64,000 nt of DNA from Vibrio nigripulchritudo ATCC 27043 (GCF_000222685.1 NZ_AFWJ01000322.1:29230-93229), one strand, 5' to 3'; positions 8,834-17,311 are shown, numbered from the stretch's first letter. The notes: generated by a model not told the origin, from the letters alone. Made by a program: numbers and translations.

Positions 8834-9652
8834 TTAGTCTTCAAAGAATTCCAGAATGGCTTTTGCTAACGCTGAGGGGTTTTCCTCAATCACAAGGTGC
8901 CCAGCTTCAGGCACGGTCACAAGCTTTGCCCCCGGGATCTTGCTTTGCAGTGTGTATGCTTGATCACAGGGTATCCATTGATCCTCTTCACCCCACAAAA
9001 CTAAAACGGGTGCCTTAGCGTCTGCAAACCTATCCTGAAACTCATCGGTAAACTTTGAATCCGCTTGCGCTATTTGTCGGTAAAATGCGGGTTTACCTTG
9101 TTCGCCTGTCCAGGGTGCCAGTATTCCTTCAATGGTCTCTTCACTCAGTTGTTGATAAGCCGCCGTCTTTATATAAGCTTCAACAATGGCGGTGTGAATA
9201 TAGTCCGGGACGCCAGCAAACGCGCTTTCATGTTGCTCGATATGTTTAAAGAACGGTGAACCCCAGGGTGACAAGGCTACCGGGTCGATAACCGCTATTT
9301 TTCGATAGTCTCGGTTATCAAGAAGATGGTTGCGAAGAACCGTCGTGCCACCAAAGTCATGCCCTACTATATAGGGCGAGTCCAGTTGCCAGTATTCAAT
9401 CAAAGCATCCAGAAGCTGATTCTGTATACCAAGTGAAACATCAGCATCGCTTTTATCGGATTCGCCGTACCCTAACAAATCGAAATAGTGCACTCGGTAT
9501 TGAGTAGAAAGCTTTTGTATCAAGTGTCTGAGATTAAATGAAGACCAAGGCGTGCCGTGAACAAGTACCACAGGTTCACCTTCACCCTGAATGCCATACT
9601 TTACATCCCGACTTTGAAAACTAAAGGTGTCAGACAGACTCCAAATACTCAT
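8834..9652 (-). CDS. Alpha/beta hydrolase with Asp nucleophile (dehalogenase/epoxide-hydrolase type)
   Basis: This 272-residue cytoplasmic alpha/beta hydrolase has the oxyanion HGTPWSS motif early and the nucleophile elbow VGHDFGG. The Asp in place of Ser is the hallmark of haloalkane dehalogenase, epoxide hydrolase and fluoroacetate dehalogenase relatives. The acid lies in VLWGEEDQWIP and the catalytic His in GHLVIEE. I prefer the ATG at 9652, preceded by AAGGAG at good spacing, over the longer frame starting at 9685. It is divergent from the aspartoacylase-like gene, and a Zur-type box lies between them, so zinc control of this gene is possible. The substrate is unknown. Confidence 0.85.
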   Translation of the reverse strand: MSIWSLSDTFSFQSRDVKYGIQGEGEPVVLVHGTPWSSFNLRHLIQKLSTQYRVHYFDLLGYGESDKSDADVSLGIQNQLLDALIEYWQLDSPYIVGHDFGGTTVLRNHLLDNRDYRKIAVIDPVALSPWGSPFFKHIEQHESAFAGVPDYIHTAIVEAYIKTAAYQQLSEETIEGILAPWTGEQGKPAFYRQIAQADSKFTDEFQDRFADAKAPVLVLWGEEDQWIPCDQAYTLQSKIPGAKLVTVPEAGHLVIEENPSALAKAILEFFED

Positions 9653-9797
9653 CTTCGCTCCTTGATTTTGCGTAACTGCACACATATAGACATCTTCCCA
9701 AATATGTGCAAAGTAGAATATTGACTAATGTTGCAACGGGTTACGTTTATCTAATCCAAGGCTTTGTGATTTCTGTGAATATCCACACACCAAATAA

Positions 9798-9814
9798 ATG
9801 TTATGATATAACAT
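9798..9814. promoter_or_regulatory. Zur-type operator upstream of aspartoacylase-like gene
   Basis: ATGTTATGATATAACAT is a 17-bp near-perfect palindrome (one mismatch between 8-base arms). It matches the known gammaproteobacterial Zur box core and nearly matches the site before zur itself. It sits about 87 bp before the gene at 9901. Confidence 0.8.
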
Positions 9815-9900
9815 CACCAAACTATACAATTTCACCAAACATCTCATTACAGCGAACAACACACCGCTTTTGACTCAATTCAGAATGGAATTTCTACCTC

Positions 9901-10773
9901 ATGGACAAAGTTAACCAAGTACTTCTCGTTTCAGGTACTCATGGCAACGAACTTTCTGGCATATACCTTCATAAACTGATTAAGGATGGCTTGTATCCCG
10001 CAAGCCGGGATTCGTTTTCGTTCGAATCCATCATCGCAAACCCACTCTCAATGGAACAGAACTGTCGCTTTGTTGATCACGATTTAAACCGACTCTTTTC
10101 CTCAGCCACACCAGAAGAAGAACCAGACTCCCATGAGATAAACTTAGCCAAGCAGTTAAAAGACAAATACTCAGAGCAAAGCAATCAGTTGGTAATTGAT
10201 TTGCACAATACCACCAGCAATATGGGTGCAACGCTTATTCTGCTTGCTGATTCTCCTTTCTATCAACAAATGGGAGCCTACGTTAAACAACGAATGCCCA
10301 ATGCCTATATTCTTTTTGAATCTCAGCAATCGTGGGATGAACATCCTTACCTATGCACACTTGGGCAGCATGGCGTGATGATAGAAGTTGGTGCTCAGGC
10401 ACATGGCTCACTGAAGTCAGACACTCTGGATTTGATGAAAACCATGTTAACGGCGGTGCTGGATTTTGTCGAAAATCACAACATCAACAGGCTTCCTGCC
10501 CTAAACAACTATGACGCTTTCTATCTATTTGAAGAAGTGAAAATTCCACTCGATGAAACCGGCATGCGCATTGCGACCGTTCACCCGACGATTTGCGGCA
10601 GAGATTTCGAAGCAGTAAAACCCGGAGAACCTATCTTATCGACATTCGCAGGGGGCGATTATTCTTGGGAAGGAAAACATGATGTATACCCGCATTTCAT
10701 TAATGAAAGTGCTTATTGCAAGAGCAATATTGCCATGGCATTAGCGAAGAAAAAGCAGGTTAAGGTGAGCTAA
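9901..10773 (+). CDS. Aspartoacylase / AstE-AspA family zinc deacylase
   Basis: The 290-residue protein belongs to the succinylglutamate desuccinylase/aspartoacylase family of zinc carboxypeptidase-like hydrolases. Zinc ligands are visible as GTHGNE (H14, E17) and H102 in DLHNTT; the substrate-binding DLNR lies at residues 61-64. The C-terminal beta domain with E-x-x-K-I-P is closer to aspartoacylase, which splits N-acetylaspartate, than to AstE. A Zur-type palindrome lies upstream and the zur operon ends 67 bases downstream on the other strand, so it is probably derepressed in zinc starvation. Its true substrate is inferred only. Confidence 0.8.
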   Translation: MDKVNQVLLVSGTHGNELSGIYLHKLIKDGLYPASRDSFSFESIIANPLSMEQNCRFVDHDLNRLFSSATPEEEPDSHEINLAKQLKDKYSEQSNQLVIDLHNTTSNMGATLILLADSPFYQQMGAYVKQRMPNAYILFESQQSWDEHPYLCTLGQHGVMIEVGAQAHGSLKSDTLDLMKTMLTAVLDFVENHNINRLPALNNYDAFYLFEEVKIPLDETGMRIATVHPTICGRDFEAVKPGEPILSTFAGGDYSWEGKHDVYPHFINESAYCKSNIAMALAKKKQVKVS

Positions 10774-10796
10774 AACAAGCTAAAACCCACATTAAA

Positions 10797-10832
10797 AAGC
10801 ATCTGCGACCATTATCTAACTCGCAGATGCTT
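10797..10832. terminator. Terminator between convergent genes
   Basis: A 12-bp perfect stem (AAGCATCTGCGA / TCGCAGATGCTT, 12-base loop). On the minus strand it is followed by TTTTT, so it mainly ends the COG0523 gene. Confidence 0.85.
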
Positions 10833-10839
10833 AATTTAT

Positions 10840-11841
10840 CTATCCGTGAACACAACCTAAAAGCTGAGATTCAAAACTTTCATCAACCTTAGTTGAGATC
10901 AGCTCTATTCTGCTTTCATAACAGTCATCAAGCTCGGCTTCTGCCAGCCCATCCGACGTCATGTTGTATCCGAATATGCCGCTCTCTGTGATGAATACCG
11001 CTTTCATACGTTCTACATTAAGACCAGCAAGCAACGCTAAGAGCGTATTGCGATTAAAGATCTTCTCAGGAGAAAAGCGCCACCCCACACTGTGAAAACC
11101 CTCCCCTTGGTTTGTTGCTTTCAATACACCGCTTTCTGGTATAGGAAGCTCCGACGCCAGTGGTTTACTGTGACCATGATGGTGGTGATGCGGAGGTTGC
11201 GAGTGGACAGTCGTCTCCCCTTCAAATTCAGCGAAAGGAATGTCGCCATGCTGCGCAAAGATAACTCGGGTATTTGGTCGCCCAACCTTAGCGACATACT
11301 CTTCCAACGTTTCCATTTCATCGCCCTGATACAGGTCCAACTTATGACCCACCACGGTATCGGCAATCTCTATTTGTTGGTTGAAGGTATCGTGTTGGGT
11401 GTATATCGAATCTGACAGTTTCCGCGCATCCACCAGCGTGATGTTTTTTTGCAACGACAAAACTTTGCGGTAATGTTCAGACGAAAGCACTTGAAGCACT
11501 TCTTTTGGATGACCAAGCCCAGTCGGTTCAATCAAAAGGCGATCTGGTTTTGCTTCTGATAACAACTGATTCAGTGCGATCTGCATTGGCAATCCAGCTG
11601 CACAGCACATACAACCACCCGGTACTTCACGGATAAAAACCTGCTGTTTTTCATCGTGATTACCCTGAATCAAGCTTCCATCTACACCAATTTCTCCGAA
11701 CTCATTAACCAGCACTGCCCAGCGCTCGTTACAGGGCTTATTTTTCATCATATGGAGAATCGCAGAGGTTTTACCTACGCCTAAAAATCCAGTAATGATA
11801 TTGGTAGGCACACCCAAATTATCTATGTTGTCAGAGCTCAC
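10840..11841 (-). CDS. COG0523 GTP-binding metallochaperone (CobW/ZigA/YjiA type)
   Basis: This 333-residue GTPase probably delivers or reallocates zinc to client enzymes during scarcity. The Walker A motif GFLGVGKT is at residues 18-25, the metal-binding GGCMCC at 75-80, and a histidine run (H218-H222, H224) sits in the linker before the C-terminal CobW domain. The usual NKxD guanine motif appears as HKLD, a small deviation. The start is GTG, supported by AAGGAGAG upstream. It is the third gene of zur - dihydroorotase - COG0523 and so probably lies under the Zur box at 13858. Family assignment is firm; the client protein is unproven. Confidence 0.9.
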   Translation of the reverse strand: MSSDNIDNLGVPTNIITGFLGVGKTSAILHMMKNKPCNERWAVLVNEFGEIGVDGSLIQGNHDEKQQVFIREVPGGCMCCAAGLPMQIALNQLLSEAKPDRLLIEPTGLGHPKEVLQVLSSEHYRKVLSLQKNITLVDARKLSDSIYTQHDTFNQQIEIADTVVGHKLDLYQGDEMETLEEYVAKVGRPNTRVIFAQHGDIPFAEFEGETTVHSQPPHHHHHGHSKPLASELPIPESGVLKATNQGEGFHSVGWRFSPEKIFNRNTLLALLAGLNVERMKAVFITESGIFGYNMTSDGLAEAELDDCYESRIELISTKVDESFESQLLGCVHG

Positions 11842-11860
11842 TTGCCACTCTCCTTCTTTT

Positions 11861-11924
11861 GACTCGCCAGGTAAATCACCTAGCGAGTCAGTCCTCTTTT
11901 GCAGTCCGTTTTTATACTAAACGG
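11861..11924 (-). other. Two inverted repeats in the dihydroorotase-COG0523 spacer
   Basis: GACTCGC (11861-11867) pairs with GCGAGTC (11883-11889), with an inner AGGT/ACCT extension. CCGTTT (about 11907-11912) pairs with AAACGG (about 11920-11925). Neither has a T-run, so these look like mRNA stems that might tune expression or stability of the last gene rather than terminators. Confidence 0.4.
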
Positions 11925-11943
11925 TACTGCCTGAATAGATCAC

Positions 11944-13278
11944 TTACCTGTCAAATGACATACGCATCGCCGGCGATTGCACATCAATCAGAGAATCGTT
12001 GGCATAAACCAAACCGCCATTCACCCAGGTATTTTTGATCCGAGATGTGAATTCATGCCCTTTAAACGGAGACCACTCACAGTGATATAGGATGTTCTCG
12101 CTCGTTACCTTGGTTGAAGTTTGGGCATCAACCAGTACCAAATCAGCGAAGTAACCCTCTCGGATAAACCCACGATCCTGAATCGCGTAACGAATGGCTA
12201 GGTTGTGTGCGGTTTTCTCTACCACCTGTTCGATATTCATTCGACCGTGATGCACATGATCCAATAACGTAAGCAAAGCATGCTGAACCAGAGGTAATCC
12301 CGCTGGTGCCTGATTGTAGTCCACCTGCTTCTCTTCCCAGGTGTGAGGAGCATGATCGGTCGCAATAATATCGATTTGATTGGTATGAAGAGCCTGTATC
12401 AGCGCATCTCTATCACTCTGGTACTTAATGGCAGGGTTACATTTAATCTGGTTACCTAGCGTGGTGTAATCCTGATTACTGAACCACAAATGATGCACAC
12501 ATGCTTCAGCAGTAACGTGTTTGTTTTGAATTGGTCCCGATTCGAAAAGCGCCAGCTCTTTAGCAGTAGTGATGTGCAGAACGTGCAACTGGCTTTGGTA
12601 TTTCTTCGCCAAATCTACGGCATAAGAAGAAGATGCAAAGCACGCTTCATCGTCTCGTAAAACAGGGTGATCTTCTATGGTGAAAATCGGCTTTTTACTA
12701 AGGAGGTGCTCTCGGTTTTTACTGATCACAGGTCCACTTTCACAATGAGTCACAATTAATACTGGTGCATCACGGAAAATAGCATCCAACGCTTGTGGAT
12801 GTTCAACCAGCAAGTCGCCAGTCGACGCACCCATAAACACTTTTACGCCACAGTGATTTTTAGGATCTAAGCGTTTAATCTGTTCAAGATTGTCTTCAGT
12901 GGCTCCAAGGTAAAAAGAATAGTTCGCCACCGAGTTTTGAGCAGCAATCGCGTATTTCTTTTCTAATGCTTCAATGGTTGTGGTCGCCGGACTAACGTTG
13001 GGCATTTCCATATAACTGGTGATACCACCCGCCACTGCAGCGCGAGATTCTGTTGCGATCGAGCCTTTATGAGTTAACCCCGGCTCGCGAAAGTGAACCT
13101 GATCATCAATCATTCCCGGAAGCAGATATGCCCCCTTTGCGTCGACGATATTATCGGAAGGCTGCGCCGTTATGTCGGCTTCTATTTTTTCAATTCGCTG
13201 ACCGACGATCCGCAAATCCGTTTCTGTGATGGTTCCTTCATTTACCACGCGGGCATTCTTGATTAGCGTTGCTGACAT
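11944..13278 (-). CDS. Dihydroorotase-family amidohydrolase (zinc-starvation paralogue)
   Basis: The 444-residue protein is a class I dihydroorotase-like amidohydrolase, the pyrimidine pathway enzyme that interconverts carbamoyl-aspartate and dihydroorotate. Visible motifs are DDQVHFREPG (residues 58-67), the bridging-lysine motif GVKVFMGAST (K146), VTHCE (H178), LHVLHITTAK and the catalytic ATDHAPH. The first metal-ligand histidine of the usual HxH is glutamine here (Q60-V-H62), a variant I also recall in Bacteroidetes enzymes. Its place downstream of zur suggests a back-up enzyme for low zinc. AAAGGAG precedes the ATG. Confidence 0.85.
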   Translation of the reverse strand: MSATLIKNARVVNEGTITETDLRIVGQRIEKIEADITAQPSDNIVDAKGAYLLPGMIDDQVHFREPGLTHKGSIATESRAAVAGGITSYMEMPNVSPATTTIEALEKKYAIAAQNSVANYSFYLGATEDNLEQIKRLDPKNHCGVKVFMGASTGDLLVEHPQALDAIFRDAPVLIVTHCESGPVISKNREHLLSKKPIFTIEDHPVLRDDEACFASSSYAVDLAKKYQSQLHVLHITTAKELALFESGPIQNKHVTAEACVHHLWFSNQDYTTLGNQIKCNPAIKYQSDRDALIQALHTNQIDIIATDHAPHTWEEKQVDYNQAPAGLPLVQHALLTLLDHVHHGRMNIEQVVEKTAHNLAIRYAIQDRGFIREGYFADLVLVDAQTSTKVTSENILYHCEWSPFKGHEFTSRIKNTWVNGGLVYANDSLIDVQSPAMRMSFDR

Positions 13279-13368
13279 AGCGTTTCGACATCTCCTTTAA
13301 TGGTGAGGCTTAAAATAAATTCAAATTGGTAGGTGGTGTGCATTACCACTGCTGCATAAACGAATTGA

Positions 13369-13827
13369 TTAAGATTGCTTTGCGCACTCGTCGCACACAC
13401 AGCTAATCTCTAGTTGGGGGCTGACTACTGTAAAACCCTCTTTGCGAGCAGTAGATTGAAGACCGACGATCACTTCAGGGTCTATGGTATGTTCGGTGAT
13501 TTTTTCGCATTTAGAGCAAATGAAAAACTGAGAAACGCCGTGTTCGCAGTCGCGCAGAATATGAGAACACGCAACGTACTTGTTCGAGACCTGAATCTTA
13601 TGAGCCAAGTGCTCACCTTCCAGAAATTCTAAGATACGGTAGACCGACATAGCCGGAATGATCTGGTTGAACTGTTCTTTGCAGTAATCCACTAACTCAT
13701 AAGCAGACAACGCCCTATTAGAGTGAACCAGAGCGCGAAGCACCAATTCTCGCTTTGCTGTTAGCTGCTTTCCATTCGCCTTACAGCCCTGCTCTACGTG
13801 TTCGATAATTGCATTAATATTTTTCAT
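13369..13827 (-). CDS. zur: Zinc uptake regulator Zur (Fur family)
   Basis: Zur is a dimeric zinc-sensing repressor. The 152-residue protein has the Fur-type winged helix with SAYELVDYCKEQF and the recognition region IPAMSVYRILEFLE. The structural zinc cysteine pairs are C104/C107 (CSKC) and C145/C148 (CDEC). Spacing and motifs match Zur better than Fur, and no His-rich C-terminus is present. A Zur-type palindrome 31 bases upstream implies autoregulation. It heads an operon with the dihydroorotase and COG0523 genes 90 and 102 bases apart. Confidence 0.9.
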   Translation of the reverse strand: MKNINAIIEHVEQGCKANGKQLTAKRELVLRALVHSNRALSAYELVDYCKEQFNQIIPAMSVYRILEFLEGEHLAHKIQVSNKYVACSHILRDCEHGVSQFFICSKCEKITEHTIDPEVIVGLQSTARKEGFTVVSPQLEISCVCDECAKQS

Positions 13828-13857
13828 TTTGTCGATTATCCATTGCTTTCGCGCATA

Positions 13858-13874
13858 ATGTTATAACATAACAT
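13858..13874. promoter_or_regulatory. Zur-type operator upstream of zur
   Basis: ATGTTATAACATAACAT, 17 bp, 8-base arms with one mismatch, flanked by TTC on the right as in the published Zur consensus. It nearly matches the site at 9798-9814 and lies 31 bp before the zur start. Confidence 0.85.
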
Positions 13875-14131
13875 TTCAAACAAAAACCCATAATCGAAAA
13901 CAAATGTAAAAGCGCAATTGCATAAGCCAGTTTATGAAAGGAATTTCTATAACCTGATATGCATTTTGTATCGATTCCCAAAATAGAAGGAGTTGAAAAA
14001 ACAATATGCAACCAAGAATAAATCATGTTTTTCTGGCGAAAACTTGCCTACGTTGAATCAGAGTCAAGTTTCTTCGAGAAAGCCATCTTTTATAGATCGT
14101 TACCCTGCTAGCCTTTAACTTTAAATCTCAT

Positions 14132-14653
14132 ATGAACTATAAGAATATGAATTTTGGACATGTGTTTATAACGCTCTTTAAGTGGTTTACTGGTATCTCA
14201 GTCGTCCTGAGCTCATCAATCTCAGCTACCTCTTATGAGATGTACCTTAAAGAACTAGTTAAAGAAAATTATAGCGTGTTGAACAATAAAATTGCTCTTT
14301 GCAATAAAGATCGAAAGGAGTCATTTGATAAAGCCGAAATTACAAACAAGTGGTTTAACGGTTTATCGAAGAAAGATAGAGGTGAGGTCATCATCATGCT
14401 CGCTAAAATAGCGGACGAACGGTGTTATGCGCTGGAGTTGAAAAGCTATTCAGATTCTGTAGTTCAGTACACATCAAATACTGGAGATCAATCGGTTATG
14501 AAAGACTGGTTGATATTAAGACGCCTCTATGCTTCACACTCGGAGCTCGAAGCAGTAGCTCATATAGATTTTGATAAAGTGATTGCGCTTAGTAAAGAGG
14601 CTCCATTTGACCAACCATTTAATGGTATGAGTTTGCTTACTCTTTATCGATAA
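14132..14653 (+). CDS. Hypothetical exported or membrane-anchored protein, 173 aa
   Basis: I do not recognise this protein. The first 32 residues hold a hydrophobic segment (HVFITLFKWFTGISVVLSSS) ending in SISA, which would fit a signal peptide or membrane anchor. The rest is helical and polar with two cysteines (ALCNK, ERCYA). Base composition is more AT-rich than its neighbours, which may mark acquired DNA. The start is uncertain: ATG at 14132 and 14147 are close and neither has a clear ribosome-binding site. A terminator follows the stop. Confidence 0.6.
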   Translation: MNYKNMNFGHVFITLFKWFTGISVVLSSSISATSYEMYLKELVKENYSVLNNKIALCNKDRKESFDKAEITNKWFNGLSKKDRGEVIIMLAKIADERCYALELKSYSDSVVQYTSNTGDQSVMKDWLILRRLYASHSELEAVAHIDFDKVIALSKEAPFDQPFNGMSLLTLYR

Positions 14654-14678
14654 GCACATTACACCTCAACATAGAAAT

Positions 14679-14702
14679 AAGGCAGGGTAGATTCCCTGCC
14701 TT
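14679..14702. terminator. Terminator between hypothetical gene and guaC
   Basis: A perfect 9-bp stem (AAGGCAGGG / CCCTGCCTT) with a 6-base loop, between convergent genes. Confidence 0.75.
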
Positions 14703-14723
14703 AGCTATCGTATAAAAGCTTAG

Positions 14724-15776
14724 TTACTCTTTTCCGTATACGTTGTTTTCTTGTTCTTGCACTCGGATAAAGGTGGTGCGTTTGGTCAGTTCTTTAAGTT
14801 TAGCTGCGCCTACGTAAGTACAGGTTGAGCGCACGCCGCCAAGAATGTCTTGGATGGTGTTTTCAACTGGACCACGGAATGGAAGCAATACGGTTTTGCC
14901 TTCTGCTGCACGGTATTTTGCAACACCGCCGGAGTGTTTATCCATCGCAGATTGGGAAGACATGCCATAGAACTTCATAAACGTCTTGCCGTCTTTTTCA
15001 ACCAGATCGCCGCCCGATTCCTCGTGACCCGCCAGCATGCCGCCTAGCATGACAAAATCGGCACCGCCACCGAAGGCTTTAGATACGTCGCCAGCACAGG
15101 TACAACCGCCGTCACCAATGATGGTGCCGCCTAAACCGTGCGCTGCATCGCCACATTCGATAATGGCGGAAAGCTGTGGGTAACCAACACCTGTTTTAAC
15201 TCGTGTAGTGCACACACTACCCGGACCAATGCCTACTTTTACAATGTCGGCACCCGCTAGGATTAGCTCTTCGGTCATGTCGCCAGTCACGACGTTACCT
15301 GCGGAAATGACTTTATCAGGGAATGCGGCACGCACTTTAGATACGTATTCGCACAGGTGCTCCGAGTATCCGTTGGCAATGTCGATACAAATGAAGATAA
15401 GCTCATCGCTTAAGGCAAGAATGTCTTTCGTTTTCCGGAAGTCGGCGTCGGATGTGCCTGTGCTCACCATTAGGTTGTTGAGCACGCTTTTGTCGGCAGA
15501 TTTAACAAACTCAGCCCAGTCTTCCACAGAGTAGTGTTTGTGAACAGCGGTCATGACTCCATTGGCAGCCAGGGCTTGCGCCATTTCAAAGGTGCCGACA
15601 GAATCCATATTGGCAGCGATCACAGGGACACCAGACCATTGACGACCACTGTGCTTGAAGGTAAACTCGCGGGTTAAATTTACTTGGGAACGGCTTTTTA
15701 GGGTTGAACGTTTCGGGCGAAACAGGACATCTTTAAAACCTAACTTGAGTTCATGTTCGATACGCATGGTATGCAA
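14724..15776 (-). CDS. guaC: GMP reductase
   Basis: GuaC reductively deaminates GMP to IMP with NADPH in purine salvage. The sequence is very close to the enteric enzyme from [14 protein letters not shown] onward. The catalytic cysteine loop [11 protein letters not shown] and the [15 protein letters not shown] region are present. From the ATG at 15767 the protein is 347 residues with the catalytic Cys at 186, exactly as in E. coli. From the ATG at 15776 it is 350 residues, but that start has the better-spaced AAAGGA. The gene has a structured leader with a hairpin at the predicted transcription start. Confidence 0.96.
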   Translation of the reverse strand: MHTMRIEHELKLGFKDVLFRPKRSTLKSRSQVNLTREFTFKHSGRQWSGVPVIAANMDSVGTFEMAQALAANGVMTAVHKHYSVEDWAEFVKSADKSVLNNLMVSTGTSDADFRKTKDILALSDELIFICIDIANGYSEHLCEYVSKVRAAFPDKVISAGNVVTGDMTEELILAGADIVKVGIGPGSVCTTRVKTGVGYPQLSAIIECGDAAHGLGGTIIGDGGCTCAGDVSKAFGGGADFVMLGGMLAGHEESGGDLVEKDGKTFMKFYGMSSQSAMDKHSGGVAKYRAAEGKTVLLPFRGPVENTIQDILGGVRSTCTYVGAAKLKELTKRTTFIRVQEQENNVYGKE

Positions 15777-15806
15777 TTTCCTTTAGCTATGTATTGCATG
15801 CCCGTA

Positions 15807-15832
15807 GAAAGTTGGCTGGCAGGCCACCTTTC
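15807..15832 (-). other. Stem-loop in guaC leader
   Basis: GAAAG/CTTTC and TGGC/GCCA arms with one internal mismatch and a 6-base loop. It lies about 35 bp before the guaC start, within the predicted 5' untranslated region. Confidence 0.45.
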
Positions 15833-15877
15833 AGACGCGAATCTCTTTGGCAGAAGAGTTTCACGTTTTTCGGACAC

Positions 15878-15944
15878 AAAAAAACCGGAGCGTTGGCAGA
15901 CGCTCCGGTTTTCAGCATTATAGGCACTAAAAGATTCCTGACAA
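15878..15944 (-). promoter_or_regulatory. guaC promoter with terminator-like hairpin at +1
   Basis: On the minus strand a sigma-70-like promoter reads TTGTCA (15944-15939), 16 bp, then TATAAT (15922-15917). Immediately at the expected start lies a perfect 13-bp stem, AAAACCGGAGCGT (15912-15900) pairing with 15893-15881, with a 6-base loop and then a run of seven T. The mRNA would begin with a terminator-shaped hairpin. No gene upstream needs a terminator here. Confidence 0.6.
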
Positions 15945-16161
15945 GACTAATATTTGTAATTTTTTTGTGTTACCTTACCGAAGAATTCATATCTGAAACC
16001 TTTCCATTTTCTGGTTTATCTTCCTAATTTTATTTAGAAATCACCTCATTAATCTCTATTATTTTCTTTAATAACAAACAGTTAACGCTCAGTAAATTTG
16101 GGGTTTATTTTTGTTTTGAACGAGCGTATTAATAACGCAATCAGCATGTTCGCACCGTGTA

Positions 16162-16222
16162 AGTATACGTAAGTACCCCGCTTTTTGATGCATCACGCAA
16201 GTCTAGGGTACTCACTTATACT
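16162..16222 (+). promoter_or_regulatory. Long inverted repeat upstream of ldhA
   Basis: Arms 16162-16178 and 16206-16222 are 17 bp with 15 matches (AGTATACGTAAGTACCC and its near complement), separated by 27 bp. It ends 31 bp before the ldhA start. It could be an operator or an mRNA stem. Confidence 0.5.
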
Positions 16223-16253
16223 AATAACTAACTCTATAACGAGGAGTATAGTC

Positions 16254-17249
16254 ATGCTTAAGATCGCATTTTTCAGTTCCAAGTCTTATGACGAACGCAG
16301 TTTTAACCAAGAAAACGAACGTTATTCGTATCAATTCGAGTTTCATGATTTTCGATTAACCGAGCAAACCGCACGTTTGGCTTCGGGCTGTGATGTTGTA
16401 TGCGCATTTGTAAACGACGACTTGTCTGCCCCGGTTCTACAGCAACTCGCAGACACAGGCGTTAAAGTAGTAGCGATGCGCTGTGCGGGTTTCGACCGTG
16501 TAGATCTGCAAACTGCTGAAGCCCTTGGCTTAAAAGTCGTACGCGTACCTGCGTATTCACCAGAATCCATTGCCGAGCATGCCGTGGGCATGATGTTGTG
16601 CTTGAATCGCCGTTACCACAAAGCATACCAGCGCACTCGTGATGCTAACTTTTCCCTTGAAGGCTTGGTTGGCTTTAACTTCCACGGTAAAACCGCTGGT
16701 ATTGTCGGCTCGGGCAAGATTGGTCTCGCCACCATGCGAATTCTGAAAGGTCTGGGCATGGAGATTCTGTGTTACGACCCGTATCAAAACCCTGCGGCTA
16801 TTGATTTGGGTGTGAAATACACGGAATTAGAAGAAGTGTACAAGCACGCTGACGTGATCAGCCTGCATTGCCCTTCCACTCCTGAAAATCGCAACATGCT
16901 CAACGCCGATGCGTTCTCGAAGATGAAAGATGGTGTGATGATTGTAAACACCAGTCGTGGAGATCTTCTGGATTCTGCTGCTGCAATTGAAGCATTGAAA
17001 TCTGGCAAGATTGGTTCTTTGGGTCTGGATGTGTACGACAACGAGAAAGAGTTGTTCTTCCAGGACAAATCAAACGATGTCATCGTCGACGACGTGTTCC
17101 GCCGCCTATCGGCATGCCACAATGTGATCTTTACGGGTCATCAGGCGTTCTTAACCGATGATGCACTAAGAAGTATCGCTTCCGTGACTCTGCAAAGTGT
17201 GTCGGATGTGCTCAATACTGGTAGCAGCCAGAATGAAGTAAAGGCTTAA
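16254..17249 (+). CDS. ldhA: D-lactate dehydrogenase, fermentative
   Basis: LdhA reduces pyruvate to D-lactate with NADH during oxygen limitation. The 331-residue protein aligns closely with E. coli LdhA: RCAGFDRVDL, VPAYSPESIAEHA, and the NAD-binding GIVGSGKIG. The catalytic Arg lies in NTSRGDLLD, the Glu in DVYDNEKELFF and the His in TGHQAFLTD. I set the start at 16254, preceded by GAGGAG, rather than at an in-frame ATG at 16185 that would add 23 unrelated residues and run through the inverted repeat. A strong terminator follows. Confidence 0.96.
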   Translation: MLKIAFFSSKSYDERSFNQENERYSYQFEFHDFRLTEQTARLASGCDVVCAFVNDDLSAPVLQQLADTGVKVVAMRCAGFDRVDLQTAEALGLKVVRVPAYSPESIAEHAVGMMLCLNRRYHKAYQRTRDANFSLEGLVGFNFHGKTAGIVGSGKIGLATMRILKGLGMEILCYDPYQNPAAIDLGVKYTELEEVYKHADVISLHCPSTPENRNMLNADAFSKMKDGVMIVNTSRGDLLDSAAAIEALKSGKIGSLGLDVYDNEKELFFQDKSNDVIVDDVFRRLSACHNVIFTGHQAFLTDDALRSIASVTLQSVSDVLNTGSSQNEVKA

Positions 17250-17263
17250 GTCTTTGAAAAAGC

Positions 17264-17299
17264 AAAAAGCCCAGCCTAATTTAAATGGCTGGGCTTTTT
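17264..17299 (+). terminator. Terminator after ldhA
   Basis: A perfect 13-bp stem (AAAAAGCCCAGCC / GGCTGGGCTTTTT) with a 10-base loop. It can serve both ldhA and the convergent PAS gene. Confidence 0.92.
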
Positions 17300-17311
17300 A
17301 ATGGTGGCTGA

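Noticed and set aside
13814-14026. A 70-codon minus-strand ORF overlapping the start of zur
   Set aside because: It covers the Zur box and zur promoter, has no ribosome-binding site and no protein-like composition.
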